NCBI GenBank assembly: GCA_002344525.1
Contig: DDTJ01000012.1
Span: 37,524 to 101,523, forward strand
DNA from: Akkermansiaceae bacterium UBA2367
GTDB lineage: Bacteria; Verrucomicrobiota; Verrucomicrobiia; Verrucomicrobiales; DEV007
Direction of reading: 5' to 3'
DNA: 64,000 bases
In this document: piece after piece, positions 34,041-45,200 of the stretch
Numbering within the stretch: the stretch's first letter is position 1
Layout of the letters: the number at the start of each line of letters is the position of its first letter
Position numbers and translations under genes: made by a program
Notes under the pieces: generated by a model
Databases searched by the model: none
What the model was told of the DNA's origin: nothing
Seen by the model: only the letters and a program-made list of their open reading frames with translations

Positions 34041-34118
34041 TACGAGTTAAACAAGCGCCCTGAGGGCATGGAGGAAACCGCAATCGAACGGCTCCACCCA
34101 CCTGACAGACGAAGCGTT

Positions 34119-35096
34119 TCAAATCTTATGCTCGGAGTCAACGCCTGATTTCAAACATTTTGCCGCCAAAACCGCTTTTGCCGCCTCGACATCCCCGGCG
34201 ATTTGCGCTTGGAGCGCCTCCAAGCCGTCGAATTTCCGCTCCTCGCGGACCTTCGCGACGAACTCCACCTCCAGATCCTCGCCGTAGATCCCGTGGTCCA
34301 ATCCGAAAAGGTGGACCTCCAGCCGCAGCTCCGCCTCGCCTTCCTCGACGGTGGGGCGATGCCCGAGATTGGCGACCCCGTCCCACGAGTCCCCCGCCCC
34401 GGTCGCTCTCACCGCGTAGACACCCTCCGGCGGGAGCTGCTCGCGGTTCACCGCGAGATTCGCCGTGGGAAAGCCGAGGGTGCGGCCCAGCCGACGCCCC
34501 TCAACCACCGTGCCGTGGACGCTGTAGCGCCGCCCGAGGAGCCGTGCCCCCGTCCCTAGATCGCCCGAGGCGACCGCCTCGCGCACGCGCGTGCTGCTGA
34601 CCCTTTCCCCGTCGATCTCGACCGTGCCGACCCCGGTGACGCCGAATCCGCGCTCCGTCCCGAGCCGTTCCAGCAGGGCGAGGTCGCCCGAGCGCCCCTT
34701 TCCGAAACGCCAATCGCGACCCACGCAGATGCGGGCGATCCCGCCCGGCGGCGCGGCGGCGAGGAGGCGGTCCACGAACTCCGCGCCGTCGAGCGCGGCG
34801 AACCCGAGGTCGAAGCGGACGAGAAGCACCCGGTCCACCCCCGCCCCGCGCCCGAGGAGGCGCAGCTTGTGCGGCGTGTCGGTGAGGAGTCGCGGGGCCT
34901 GCCCCGGAGCGAGCACCTCGACAGGGTGCGGGTCGAAGGTCACGACCACGACCGTGCCGCCCAACTCCACCGCCGAGGCCCGCGCCGCCTCGATCACCGC
35001 GCGATGGCCGAGATGGAGCCCGTCGAAGACCCCGATGGCAAGATGGACCGGCCCGGCGAGGCCCGTCAGATCCGCGATGTCGTCGAGGACTTGCAT
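34119..35096 (-). CDS. ribF: bifunctional riboflavin kinase / FAD synthetase
   Basis: RibF phosphorylates riboflavin to FMN and adenylates FMN to FAD in the cytoplasm. The protein has 325 residues from the ATG at 35096; the frame is open beyond, but that extension crosses an intergenic palindrome. The N-terminal nucleotidyltransferase has LAIGVFDGLHLGHRAVI (residues ~19-36, His-x-Gly-His type), FDPHP (near residue 60), and ERVSSTRVREAVASGDL (near residue 168). The C-terminal flavokinase domain has RRYSVHGTVVEGRRLGRTLG, FPTANLAV and EGVYAVRA, which form the substrate pocket. The length is normal. truB lies just upstream, a common pairing in bacteria, here with an iterated palindrome in the gap between the two genes. 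Confidence 0.94.
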   Translation of the reverse strand: MQVLDDIADLTGLAGPVHLAIGVFDGLHLGHRAVIEAARASAVELGGTVVVVTFDPHPVEVLAPGQAPRLLTDTPHKLRLLGRGAGVDRVLLVRFDLGFAALDGAEFVDRLLAAAPPGGIARICVGRDWRFGKGRSGDLALLERLGTERGFGVTGVGTVEIDGERVSSTRVREAVASGDLGTGARLLGRRYSVHGTVVEGRRLGRTLGFPTANLAVNREQLPPEGVYAVRATGAGDSWDGVANLGHRPTVEEGEAELRLEVHLFGLDHGIYGEDLEVEFVAKVREERKFDGLEALQAQIAGDVEAAKAVLAAKCLKSGVDSEHKI

Positions 35097-35118
35097 GGCG
35101 TTCTCATTCTGATTGGGG

Positions 35119-35197
35119 ACGGTCGCAAAAAGGCGCAAAAGACACAAAAAGAATGGGTAAGAAGGGATTTTTGCGTCATTTGCGCCTCTTTGTGGCC
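35119..35197. repeat. Iterated palindrome (GCGCAAA type)
   Basis: Left arm ACGGTCGCAAAAAGGCGCAA with further AGACACAAAAA pairs with an inverted right arm TTTTTGCGTCATTTGCGCCT, ending TTTGTGGCC (35168-35197). Arms are of iterated AGGCGCAAA/GACGCAAA-like units, as at 16871-16945. It lies between truB and ribF. Confidence 0.72.
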
Positions 35198-35227
35198 ATC
35201 CTTCCCAGGTCGTCGCGACGAGGCGGC

Positions 35228-35947
35228 TCAAGCCCCGCGGAGACGCGAGACCTCGGGCAGGCTCAACAGCTTGCCGCGAACCTCGCGGGGATCGCCGTGC
35301 TTCAACTCGTCGAAGGTGACGGAACGCTCAAGATCGAACTTCCCCGAACGCGTCCGACGCAGCGCCTTCAAGTGCGCCCCGCAGCCGAGCGCCTCGCCGA
35401 TGTCGTAGGCGTAGGTGCGGACGTAGAAGCCCTTGCTGCATTTCACCGTGAAATCGACCTCGGGCAGGCGGATACCGTCGATGCGGTGGCTGTAGACATG
35501 GACGAGGCGAGGCTCGCGAACCACTTCCTTCCCCTGCCGGGCGAGCTTGTAGAGCGGCACCCCGTCCTTCTTGATCGCCGAGACCATGGGCGGGGTCTGG
35601 TGGAAGTCGCCTTTGAACTGATCGAAAGCCGCCGCGATCTCCTCATCGCTGAAAGGCGGCACCTCGCGCTCCCGCTCCACCTCGCCCTCGGCGTCCTGGG
35701 TGTTCGTCGTCTTGCCGAGCTCCAGCGTGCCGGTGTATTCCTTGTCCTCCGACATCAGGAGGTCCTGGATCTTGGTCGCCTTCCCGATCACGAGAATGAG
35801 CAAGCCGGTGGCCATCGGGTCGAGGGTGCCGCAATGGCCGATCTTCTTCGTGTTCAGGGCACGCCGCGCCACCGCGACGACATCGTGGGAGGTCATGTCG
35901 GGCCCTTTGTCAACCAAGAGCACGCCGTTGAGGGAGTCGGGAGTCAT
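35228..35947 (-). CDS. truB: tRNA pseudouridine(55) synthase TruB
   Basis: TruB makes pseudouridine 55 in the T-loop of tRNAs. The 239 residues from the ATG at 35947 fit the catalytic domain of short bacterial TruB proteins without a long C-terminal PUA extension; the open frame beyond is not family-like. The N-terminus GVLLVDKGPDMTSHDVVAVA and the catalytic motif KKIGHCGTLDPMATGLL (residues ~42-58, Asp in GTLDP) are clear, as are GKTTNTQDAEGEV, HQTPPMVSAIKKDGVPLYKL and SKGFYVRTYAYDIGEALG. It is upstream of ribF on the same strand, a conserved arrangement. The 300 bases upstream to the giant gene carry a palindrome and an A/T-rich tract but no other gene. Confidence 0.95.
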   Translation of the reverse strand: MTPDSLNGVLLVDKGPDMTSHDVVAVARRALNTKKIGHCGTLDPMATGLLILVIGKATKIQDLLMSEDKEYTGTLELGKTTNTQDAEGEVEREREVPPFSDEEIAAAFDQFKGDFHQTPPMVSAIKKDGVPLYKLARQGKEVVREPRLVHVYSHRIDGIRLPEVDFTVKCSKGFYVRTYAYDIGEALGCGAHLKALRRTRSGKFDLERSVTFDELKHGDPREVRGKLLSLPEVSRLRGA

Positions 35948-36256
35948 ATCCAGCGTTCCACCGCTCTCGCGGCGGGAGCGCGCACAGTATCCCGCCCTCC
36001 GGGAAAGGAAACCCTTTTCTGGGGGCGGCCTGCGACCGCCCAAATCGTTCCATCGACGCGGTGGCGGTCACCAAGGCTCTTTTATTTTCCACATCCTAAA
36101 GAAATTCTCGAAGATTGGTCTCGGATGTGCTTTTGATGACAAATAAGAGCGTGATCACGCTTGAGAAAACGGCGAGATGTCCCTTGTTTTTGCAAGGGTT
36201 ACATTGTCGAGTTCCTTGCGAGTCTCCGGCCTCCCCCTCCTCCTAACCTCCTCGAA
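35948..36256. promoter_or_regulatory. Divergent intergenic region upstream of the giant gene
   Basis: The 309-base gap separates truB (minus) and the giant gene (plus). No gene was found in it. A perfect 14-base palindrome, AGCGTGATCACGCT, lies at 36148-36161 in a locally A/T-rich stretch (about 36070-36200), a good candidate for an operator. A small hairpin, CCCTTG/CAAGGG, follows at 36181-36198. No clear promoter hexamers could be assigned. Confidence 0.45.
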
Positions 36257-39200
36257 ATGAACAAAATGGCCTCCAGCAAGGACATCTGCGCAGCCGTGCT
36301 CCGACGCTCGCACCGCTTGCAAACCTTCGTCCTCGGTCTCCTGACGCCCGGCCTCCTCGTTTGGAACCAGCCGCTGCAAGCCAATCCCTACGGGGGCGTC
36401 GTCGTCCACGGCGACGTGCAAATCGGCACCGGCGAGGGTGGGAACCTCCAGATCCTGCAGAACAGCCAAAGCGCCATCATCGACTGGCAGGGTTTCTCCA
36501 TCTCCGCCGGCGAGCTGACCCAGTTCTTCCAGCCCGGCAGCAACGCAGCCGTCCTCAACCGCGTCACCGGAGGCGACCCCAGCGCGATCCACGGGGCCTT
36601 GAAAGCGAACGGGAACGTCTTCGTGATCAATTCCAGCGGCATCCTCGTAGGACCGGGCGGGAGCGTCGACGTGAACGGGCTCGTGCTCTCGACCCTGGAC
36701 GTGGACAACGGCGAGTTCCTCGCGCGAGGCGACATGGTCTTCAAAGGCGGGAGCGACAAGGGTGTGACGAACCTCGGGCGGATCAACGCCATCGGGGGCG
36801 ACGTGTTTTTGATCGGGCGGACCGTGAGCAATAGCGGCTCGGTGAGCGCGGGCCAAGGCCGAGTCGGCCTCGCGGCGGGCGAGGAGGTGCTCTTGAAAGC
36901 GGACACGGGCATCGAGGGCGAACGAGTGTTCGTTCGCGCGACGGGAGCGGGCGCGAGCGGGACGGGCATCTTCAACGACGGCACCATCGAAGGCGCGGCC
37001 GTGGAACTGAAGGCGCACGGGAACCTCTACGCCTTGGCGATCAACAACAAAGGCTCCGTCCGCGCGACCGGGGCGACGAGTTCCGGTGGGCGCGTCTACC
37101 TGCGCGGAGCGGGCGGCGGCATCGACAACAGCGGCTCGATCGAGGCGATGACGTCCAACGGCAGCGGCGGTCGAGTCCTCATCGAGGCCGCCTATGCGAA
37201 GGTGGACGGCCTGATCGAAGCCGAGGGCGGTGCCGTGCGGATCGCCGCCACCGACAAAGCCGAGCTTGGCGGCAGCATCGACGTTTCCTCCTCATCGGTC
37301 CCCTCCCCCGGCGGCCAAGTCGTCGTCGAGGCCCGCGAGATTTCCGTGGGCAGCACCGCTGCGATCGACGCCTCCGGCGAGACCGGCGGTGGCAGCATCC
37401 AGATCGGCGGTGGCTTCCAAGGCCGCGACGCCACGATCCGCAATGCCGAGACGCTCGTCATCGACGACGGAGCCTCGCTCCGGGCCGACGCCTTGGCCAG
37501 CGGGAATGGCGGCAGCGTGATCCTGTGGTCCGACGGCGACACCGAATTCCGGGGAGGGATCACCGCCCTGGGCCGAGGCGACGGAAAAGGCGGCTTCGTC
37601 GAGGTCTCGGGCAAAGAGGGTCTGCTCTTCGACGGTACCGTGTCCACCCTCGCCGAGAACGGGGCGAACGGAACCCTGCTCCTCGATCCGCGCAACCTGA
37701 CGATCAGCTCGGCAGCCGCCTCGACGACGAACATCAACACCACCACCCTCACGGGCCTCCTGGGAACGAACCACGTCGTCGTCTCGACCTACGATACGGG
37801 CACGGCGGACGCGGGCCACATCACCGTCCAGAACGCCGTCATCTACAATTCGCTCAACAGCCTCACCCTGCTGGCCGAGGGCGATCTCTACATCGGCAAC
37901 CACATCATCAACCGGGGCACAGGTCATGTGAACCTCGTGGCTGGCTGGGATCCCTCCGTGACCTCCCTGAGCGACCTCTTCGGCGTGGCTCCGGGTTCGC
38001 CGGGCAGCGCCACGGTGTCTGCGGCTCCCGACATGGGCAGCCTGATCTTCGGCACCGCTGGCTCCTTCGGAAAGAACGGCGGCAGCGTCTACGTCGGCCT
38101 GACCGGCCATCCGGGCAGCGATCCCTCCCTCGTCGCCGCCGACCGCGCCGTGTCCGTGGCTAGCCGCAACGGACAGACCAACGTGGCCGGCTACGACGTG
38201 AACGTCTGGGGGCCTGCCCTCACCGGTGCACCCAGTGTCGGAGCGCAGCGCTACGCCCAGATCGGCTACAACCGCCGCGCCGCCGGCACGGTGGTCACCG
38301 ATCCCGATCCCGTCCTTGGCAGCATCCGGGTGAAAGCCGTGAACGATGTGTCGGTCGTCGCCAACAAGCACGAGGTGGGGATTCTCGGCTACAACCCCGC
38401 GGGATGGACCGCCGGCACGACCGACACCGGCAACGCCTCCTTCGCCCAGATAGGCCACGGTGGGGAGCGGGATTCGGTGAGGGGGATGAAGCTTTCCGGC
38501 GAGATCCTCGTCGAGGCGGGGAACGACGTCATCCTGCTCGGTGGCAAGACCATCAACAACCACGCCCAGATCGGTCACGGCGGCTTTGACAATGCGGTGG
38601 CCAACTACAGCGCTACTCTCGGCGGCGACATTACCGTCAACGCGGGCCGCGATGTGACGGTTACGGGCGGGCAGGGCTACTACTCCCATGCCCAGATCGG
38701 CCACGGGGCTGTCCAGCAGCTTCTCGCCAGCTTCGTCGAGAGCAAGATCGACGTGGATGCGGGCAGAAATGTGACGGTGCAGGGCGGGGCGGGCACGGTG
38801 GGTACCGAAAACAGTCGATTCTCCCGCGCCCAGATCGGGCATGGTGCCTATGTCAGCGATTTCGTTGACGCGGGTGGGGCGGTCCTAGCACCGGGTTCCG
38901 GCAAGGGTTTCCGTGGAGCCATCGACGTCGATGCGGGCGGAGCCATCTTGATTCAGGCGGGAAATTACGACAGCGACAATTTTGCGCTCATCGGACACGG
39001 GGGTAACGGCTCTGATGGCGACCACGGCGGTGACATCACCGTGACTGCTGGGACCGGACTTGATTTGCAGGGCGGCACCGGAGCCGACTTCCTCTTCTCC
39101 CAGATCGGACATCTTTCCATCGGCTCCGGCAACTCTATCTCCGGCGATGTGCGGGTCACCGTCGAGGACGGGGGTGTGCGGATGAATGGGGGCGGTTCGG

Positions 39201-42200
39201 CGGTCGGCCACGCCGCTATCGGCAGCAGCGGTTACAACATTCTGGCGGGCAGCACGATTTCCGGTGGCACCCATGTGGCGCTGAAAGGCACGGACGCCAC
39301 TGATGGACTCTCGATGGTGGCAGGGAACGGCAGCCACTCCGCCGCCCACATCGGGCACCTCGCCCAGTTTGCCGCCGCCAACACCGCCGCCATTACCCTC
39401 TCCGGCGCTGTGGAGGTGGACATCGCCGCTGGGGGGCTGAAGATGCAGTCCTCCACCCTGGGGACTAACGCTCACACCCAGATCGGCCACGGCGGCAGCT
39501 ACGCCACCGGCAGCAAGAGCGGCGACATCCGCGTGACCGTGACCTCCGGTGATCTTTCCGCCAAGGCCGGGGGGACGACTGGTGGTGAGCGCTACAACCA
39601 CACCCAGATCGGCCACGGCGGCTACATCCGTGCCGGAGCTGTGACCGCCAGCAGCGGCACCGGCTTCGAAGACATCCTCGACGGGGGCGGCAATCCCATC
39701 GGGCAGCGCCCCCTTGGCATCGTGGTCCAGGTGCTCGACGGCAAAATCGACCTCCTCGCCGGAGGAGCCATTGCCAACTACGCTCAGATCGGCCACGGCG
39801 GTGTCCGGGCGAGTGTGGCCAACACGTCAGGCTACACGGGCGACATCACTGTGGAGGCCAGCGGGGGTATATCCATGGGCAAGGGCAGCGCCAGCTATTC
39901 CCACGCCAAAATCGGTCACGGTGGCACGGACACCGTCACGGGCAATGTCACGAACGCGAACGGTGCCATCACGGTGAAGACAGGCGCTGATCTTGCGATG
40001 GGCGAAGGCACCGCCGGCTACGCCTTCGCCCAAATTGGGCACGGTGGCCCCGGCGTCGTCGCAGGCAACGTCTGGCATTTGGGCGGTGCCATTGATGTGA
40101 CGGCAGGCGGCAGCGTCATCGCCAGAGGCGGCACCGCTGGCTACACCAATGCCCAGATCGGCCACGGGGGCTACATCTCGGCGGCGACCTCCACCATCGG
40201 GATATCCACCATCGCCGCCTCCCCGATCGCCGTGAAGGCGACGGCCGGGGACGTGCTGCTCCTTTCCGGGACGGTGAGCAACACCGGGGCCAAGATCGGC
40301 CACGGGGGCTACAACATGAAGCTCGCGAGCTTCGGCGAGAGCCACGTCACCGTGGAGGCCGGGCGGCACGTCCGCCTCGTCTCCCCGCAGTTCGAGACCT
40401 TCTCGAACGTCTCCAACTCCGGCACCCAGATCGGACACGGCGGCTTCGGCTCCGTCGTAGGCCCTGTGTCCGGCGCCTCCACCTCCGGCTACAGCGGAGA
40501 CATCAGCGTCACGGCGGGTGGGAAGCTGGACGTGATCGCCGGCAAGAACGCAGGCAGCTACAACTGGTCCCTGTTGGGGCACAACTCCTACTACAATTCG
40601 AACGGTGTCCACAGTGGGGACATCACCGTGACGACCGGAACCTTGGCGGGTCTGACTCCCGCCGACTACGGCATCACCGTCCAAGCGGCCTATGGCGACT
40701 ACATGCCACTCGCGACCACCATCACCGCCATCAACGGCTACTACAGCTTCGCGTCCATCGGCCACCGTGGCCACAGCAACGATGCGGCCAACTACACCAC
40801 CGGCCTCCACGGCGACATCCTCGTCGATGCGGTCCGGGGCGGGGTGCTCGTGGCAGGGGGCGACGGCGTGGACGGCACGTCCGCCGCCGACACGCTTCCC
40901 GACATCCGGCTCCACGGGGCCTCCATCGGCCACGGCGGCTACAATGCGGGGCGCAACGGCAGCACCCCCGGTGTGGATGGCATCAGCGGCTCGGTGGGCG
41001 TCTTTGCCGAGGGAGACATCGTCCTTCGCTCGGGCACTTCGCGGAATGCCGCCGTGATGATCGGTCACGGGGGCTACAGTGCCTTCGGCCCTATGGAAGG
41101 CGACATCAAGGTTGTTTCCCGGAACGGGAGTCTCGAACTCAACTCGACCCTCGCGATCAACACCGCCCGCGGGGGTGTCATGATCGGACACGGTGCCCCC
41201 AGCCCCGGCGCAGGCACGAGGCAGGGCGACATCCTCGTTGATGTGGCGGGTGAAATCTCCATGGTCGCGACCGTGGCCAGCCTTTCCCACATCGGTCACA
41301 AGAGCGGCACCGCCAACGCCGTCAGCAACTCCGACCTCACCATCCGCGCCCGTTCCTTCGATCGTGTTACCGGAGATTCGGGGAGCCAGTTGTTCCGCCT
41401 CGACGCCGGGCTGGGCACCATGCTCGCCGCCAACCTCGCCTGGGGGCACACTAGCCTTGTCGGCATGGGTAGCGAGGGCATCGAGATCGCCGGCCCGATG
41501 AGCTGGAATTCGGCCTACGACTTCAACCTGCTCTCCTACTCGGACATTTTCATCGCCAACAGCCTCATCAACCAGGGCAGCGGCGACGTTAACGTCTTCG
41601 CGGGCTGGAATCCCGCCTTGGCCACTCTCCACACCGCCAGCGACTTTCCTGGTCCCGGACCGTCGGCCCCGGTCACTCCGTGGCGCTACTACATGATCCG
41701 CGACGTGAATGCCAACACCCAGCTTTTCAGCGTGCCGGGTTCCTACGGCCAAAACAACGGCAGTGTGCGGGTCGGGACCAACGCCGACCTCACCGCCGCC
41801 AACCGCGCCGTGTCCGTGGCCAGCCGCAGCGGGCAGACGAATGTGGGGGGGCATCAGGTCGTCCTGTCCGGAGGGGCGACGACGGGTGCCTATTCGCAAA
41901 TCGGCTACCGTGGCGCGGGCACGGGGACTGTCACCGTCCACGCGGGAGATGGCGGAGTCAGCCTGCTCGGCGGGAGCGGGACCGACGCCGCCGCCCAGAT
42001 CGGGCATGGCGGCCGAGGCGGATCCGGCACGATCTCCGGCTCGGTCGCAGTGGAGGCGGATGGAGCCATCACCATGACCGCAGGCGGCGGGGCCCAGGCC
42101 TACACCCTGATCGGGCACGGCGGCTACGGACATAATGGAGCCATGGGGACGGCAGCCGATACCATCCGAGTCATTTCCCACACGGCGGGCCTGACCATGA

Positions 42201-45200
42201 CCAATGGCAACGGGGCCGACGCTTTTTCCATGATCGGCATGGGCGGATACGGCAGTGGGGGCAACAAGACGGGAGCCATCGCCGTGGAGACCGTGACCGG
42301 CGTCGCCCTGAACGCCACCACCAGCACGGGCATCAACATCGGCGACCGCAGCTTCGTGCAGATCGGCCATGGGGGCTACAGCTCCGGCGGCAGCGCCAGC
42401 ACCCTGAGCGGAGCCATCTCGGTGACCGGCAGCGCGGCCAATTCCGCCGTGACCCTGCGGGGAGGAAAGGGATACTTCCAGCACGCCCAGATCGGCCACG
42501 GCGGCTACAACACGGCGGGAACGAAAAATGGAGCCATCACGGTCGAAGCCAGTTCCGGCGGGGTCATCCTCAAGGGCGGCGGCAACGCCGTCTCCCCTGT
42601 CACCGGGGAGACGGCGCTCTACAGCCATGCCCAGATCGGGCATGGTGGAACGTCCTCCACAGGGTCGGCGGACGGGGCGGTCAGCGTCACCACGACGAAC
42701 GCGGGGAACGTCCTCCTCCAAGGCGGAGGGAAGCGGTGGACGCATGCCCAGATCGGTCACGGCGGCAGGGACTCCTCTCTCGCTTCCGGCTTGTTGTCAG
42801 GGGTTGTCAACGTCGTCTCCGACGGCAAGGTGGAGCTCAAGGGGGCTGCCGATGCCGATACGGGCACCCCCAGCGCCGTCGCGAGCGAGACCTACGCCCA
42901 GATCGGGCATGGCGGCATGTTCAGCTCCACCCGATATGACGGAGCGGTAACCGTGAACGCCCAGACCGGGGTGCTGCTCGAAAGCGGTCCCTCCAGCTAC
43001 AGCCGCGCCCAGATCGGGCATGGAGGCTACATGGCCGGGACCAATGCCGGAGCCGCAGTGGTGATGACCGACGCCGCCGTGACCGTGACCACGGTGGACG
43101 GGGGAGTCATCCTCGACGCCTCCAAGGCGAACAACGCCATCTTGGCCACCGCAATGATTGGAAACGGCAGCACGGGGCATTTCGAAAACGCATCCCGCAA
43201 CGGAGCCTTCCGAGGAGCCATCACCGTCGATGGCGGCACCGGAAATGTCGAGTTGCGCTCCGGCAGCCGCGCTGGCTCGGGCGCGATGATCGGAAACGGC
43301 GGCAACTCGCTCGGCGGCGACCATAGCGGACGCATCAGCGTCTCGGCCGACGGCGATCTGATCATGACGCTGCTGCCTGGCGGAACCAACAATGTGTATT
43401 CCCGGATCGGCCACGGCGGAGCCGGATCGACGTACACAGGGGTCAATCTGGCCATGGGCGGCAACCTGGACGGTGACATCTGCGTGCAGATCGGCGGCAA
43501 GGTCTCGCTCGACGCCACCGGCGGCAGCACCCTGACGAACAAATACGTGCAGATCGGCCACGGCGGCGGCAATATCACCGGCGACTTCACCGGGAACATC
43601 ACCGTGGTGGCGCGTGGCAGCGGCGGCATCGAACTGAAAGGCGGAGCGGGCACCGGAGCCTACGCCCAGATCGGTCACGGCGGAACCAACACCGCCGGCA
43701 CGATGGACGGCCACGTCTATGTGGTGGCCGAGGCGGGCGATATCAGTCTGGCTGGTGGCAGCGGGGCGTCCTCCTACGCCATGCTCGGCCACGGCGACGG
43801 GGCGAAGACCTCCACCGGCCAGCGCGGCGGCGGCATGCACCTCTTCGCCCAGGGCAACCTGACCGGCACCGGGGGCACCGGAGCGGCCAACCAAGGCAAC
43901 GTCTACATTTTTCACCAGAACAACAACGGCCTCCAGTCCGGCGACTACCTCGGCGGCGACGGCTACCAGAAGGTCGTCAACGGCACGATCAGCCTGCCCG
44001 CTTATGTGACGGCGGATGAAGGCACCCTGTTCACCGGCAACATCGGCAACGGAATCGTCCAGATCCTCGACCGCAGCGCCACCGACTACACGATCAGCCT
44101 GCCAGACATGGCCATCAACACCTCCGCCGACTTCCACATCGTCACCGGCGGCAACATCACCATGCTGTCCTCCTACCAAAACCAAGGCACCGGATCCATC
44201 ACCCTCGTCGCCGGCTGGAACGGAGTGGGCGGCAGCTTCAGCGCCGGCAGCGTGACCTACGAGGACGACGGATTTGGCGGCTTCAACTACTGCAAGCCGA
44301 TCATCACGCAGGGGGCGCTGGGCGGCATCGACTTCAACGACTGCGACACTTTCGGCAACAATGGCGCGACCCTCACCATCGGCAGCGCCGCGCAGACCTC
44401 CCGCGTCAGCGTCGGCAGCGCCGGGGGCACCAACACCTTCGCCGCCGCCGGGATCCAGATGTTCTCCAGCAACAGCACCGCGAACGCGGCGACGCAGCTT
44501 GGCTACTACGGTGACGGCACCGCCATGACCGGAGCGATCAATGTCCGCGTCAAGGACCTCGGGCTTTCGCTGAACTCCGGCGATGCCGCCGGAGCCTTCA
44601 CTCAGATCGGTCACGGTGGCAGGGGATCGAACGCCGCTGGAGGTGTCAATGCCTTGATTGACATCAGCTTCTGCGATCCGGGAGACGTGTCCTTGCTGGG
44701 TGGGGCCAACGGCATGAATTCCTACGCCCAGATCGGCCACGGCGGCTCGGGATTGGCGGGCAATTTCTCGGGCGACGTGACCATCGACGGCACCCGCGAC
44801 CTCGCGCTCGCAGGCGGCGGCAACCAAGCCTACGCCCAGATCGGCCATGGCGGGGCCACGGGGGTGGATCCGACCATTTCAGCCGGCGATCCCTCCTACG
44901 TGAGGCGCGCCCTGTCGGCCAGCGGCACCATTCAGGTGATCAACACCACAGGAGCCGTCTCGATGATAGGCGGAGCGGGTGCGCACAATGCCTACGTCCA
45001 GATCGGACACGGAGGTGTCGCCCTTTCCAACGCTGGCGCCATCGGGGGCGATGTCACGGTCGAGGCGGGTGGCGGAGGCATCGACGTCAAAGGTGGGTTG
45101 GGGAATGTCGCCTATGCGCTGATCGGCAACGGAGGCTACTGGGTGGACAATGCCCTCGGCGGCACCGTGCGGGTCGATGCGAAGGGGACGGGAGTCGGAG

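Noticed and set aside
39827..42760. A 977-codon minus-strand frame inside the giant gene
   Set aside because: Same cause: repetitive, GC-rich shadow of the IGHGG array with no recognisable fold or start context.
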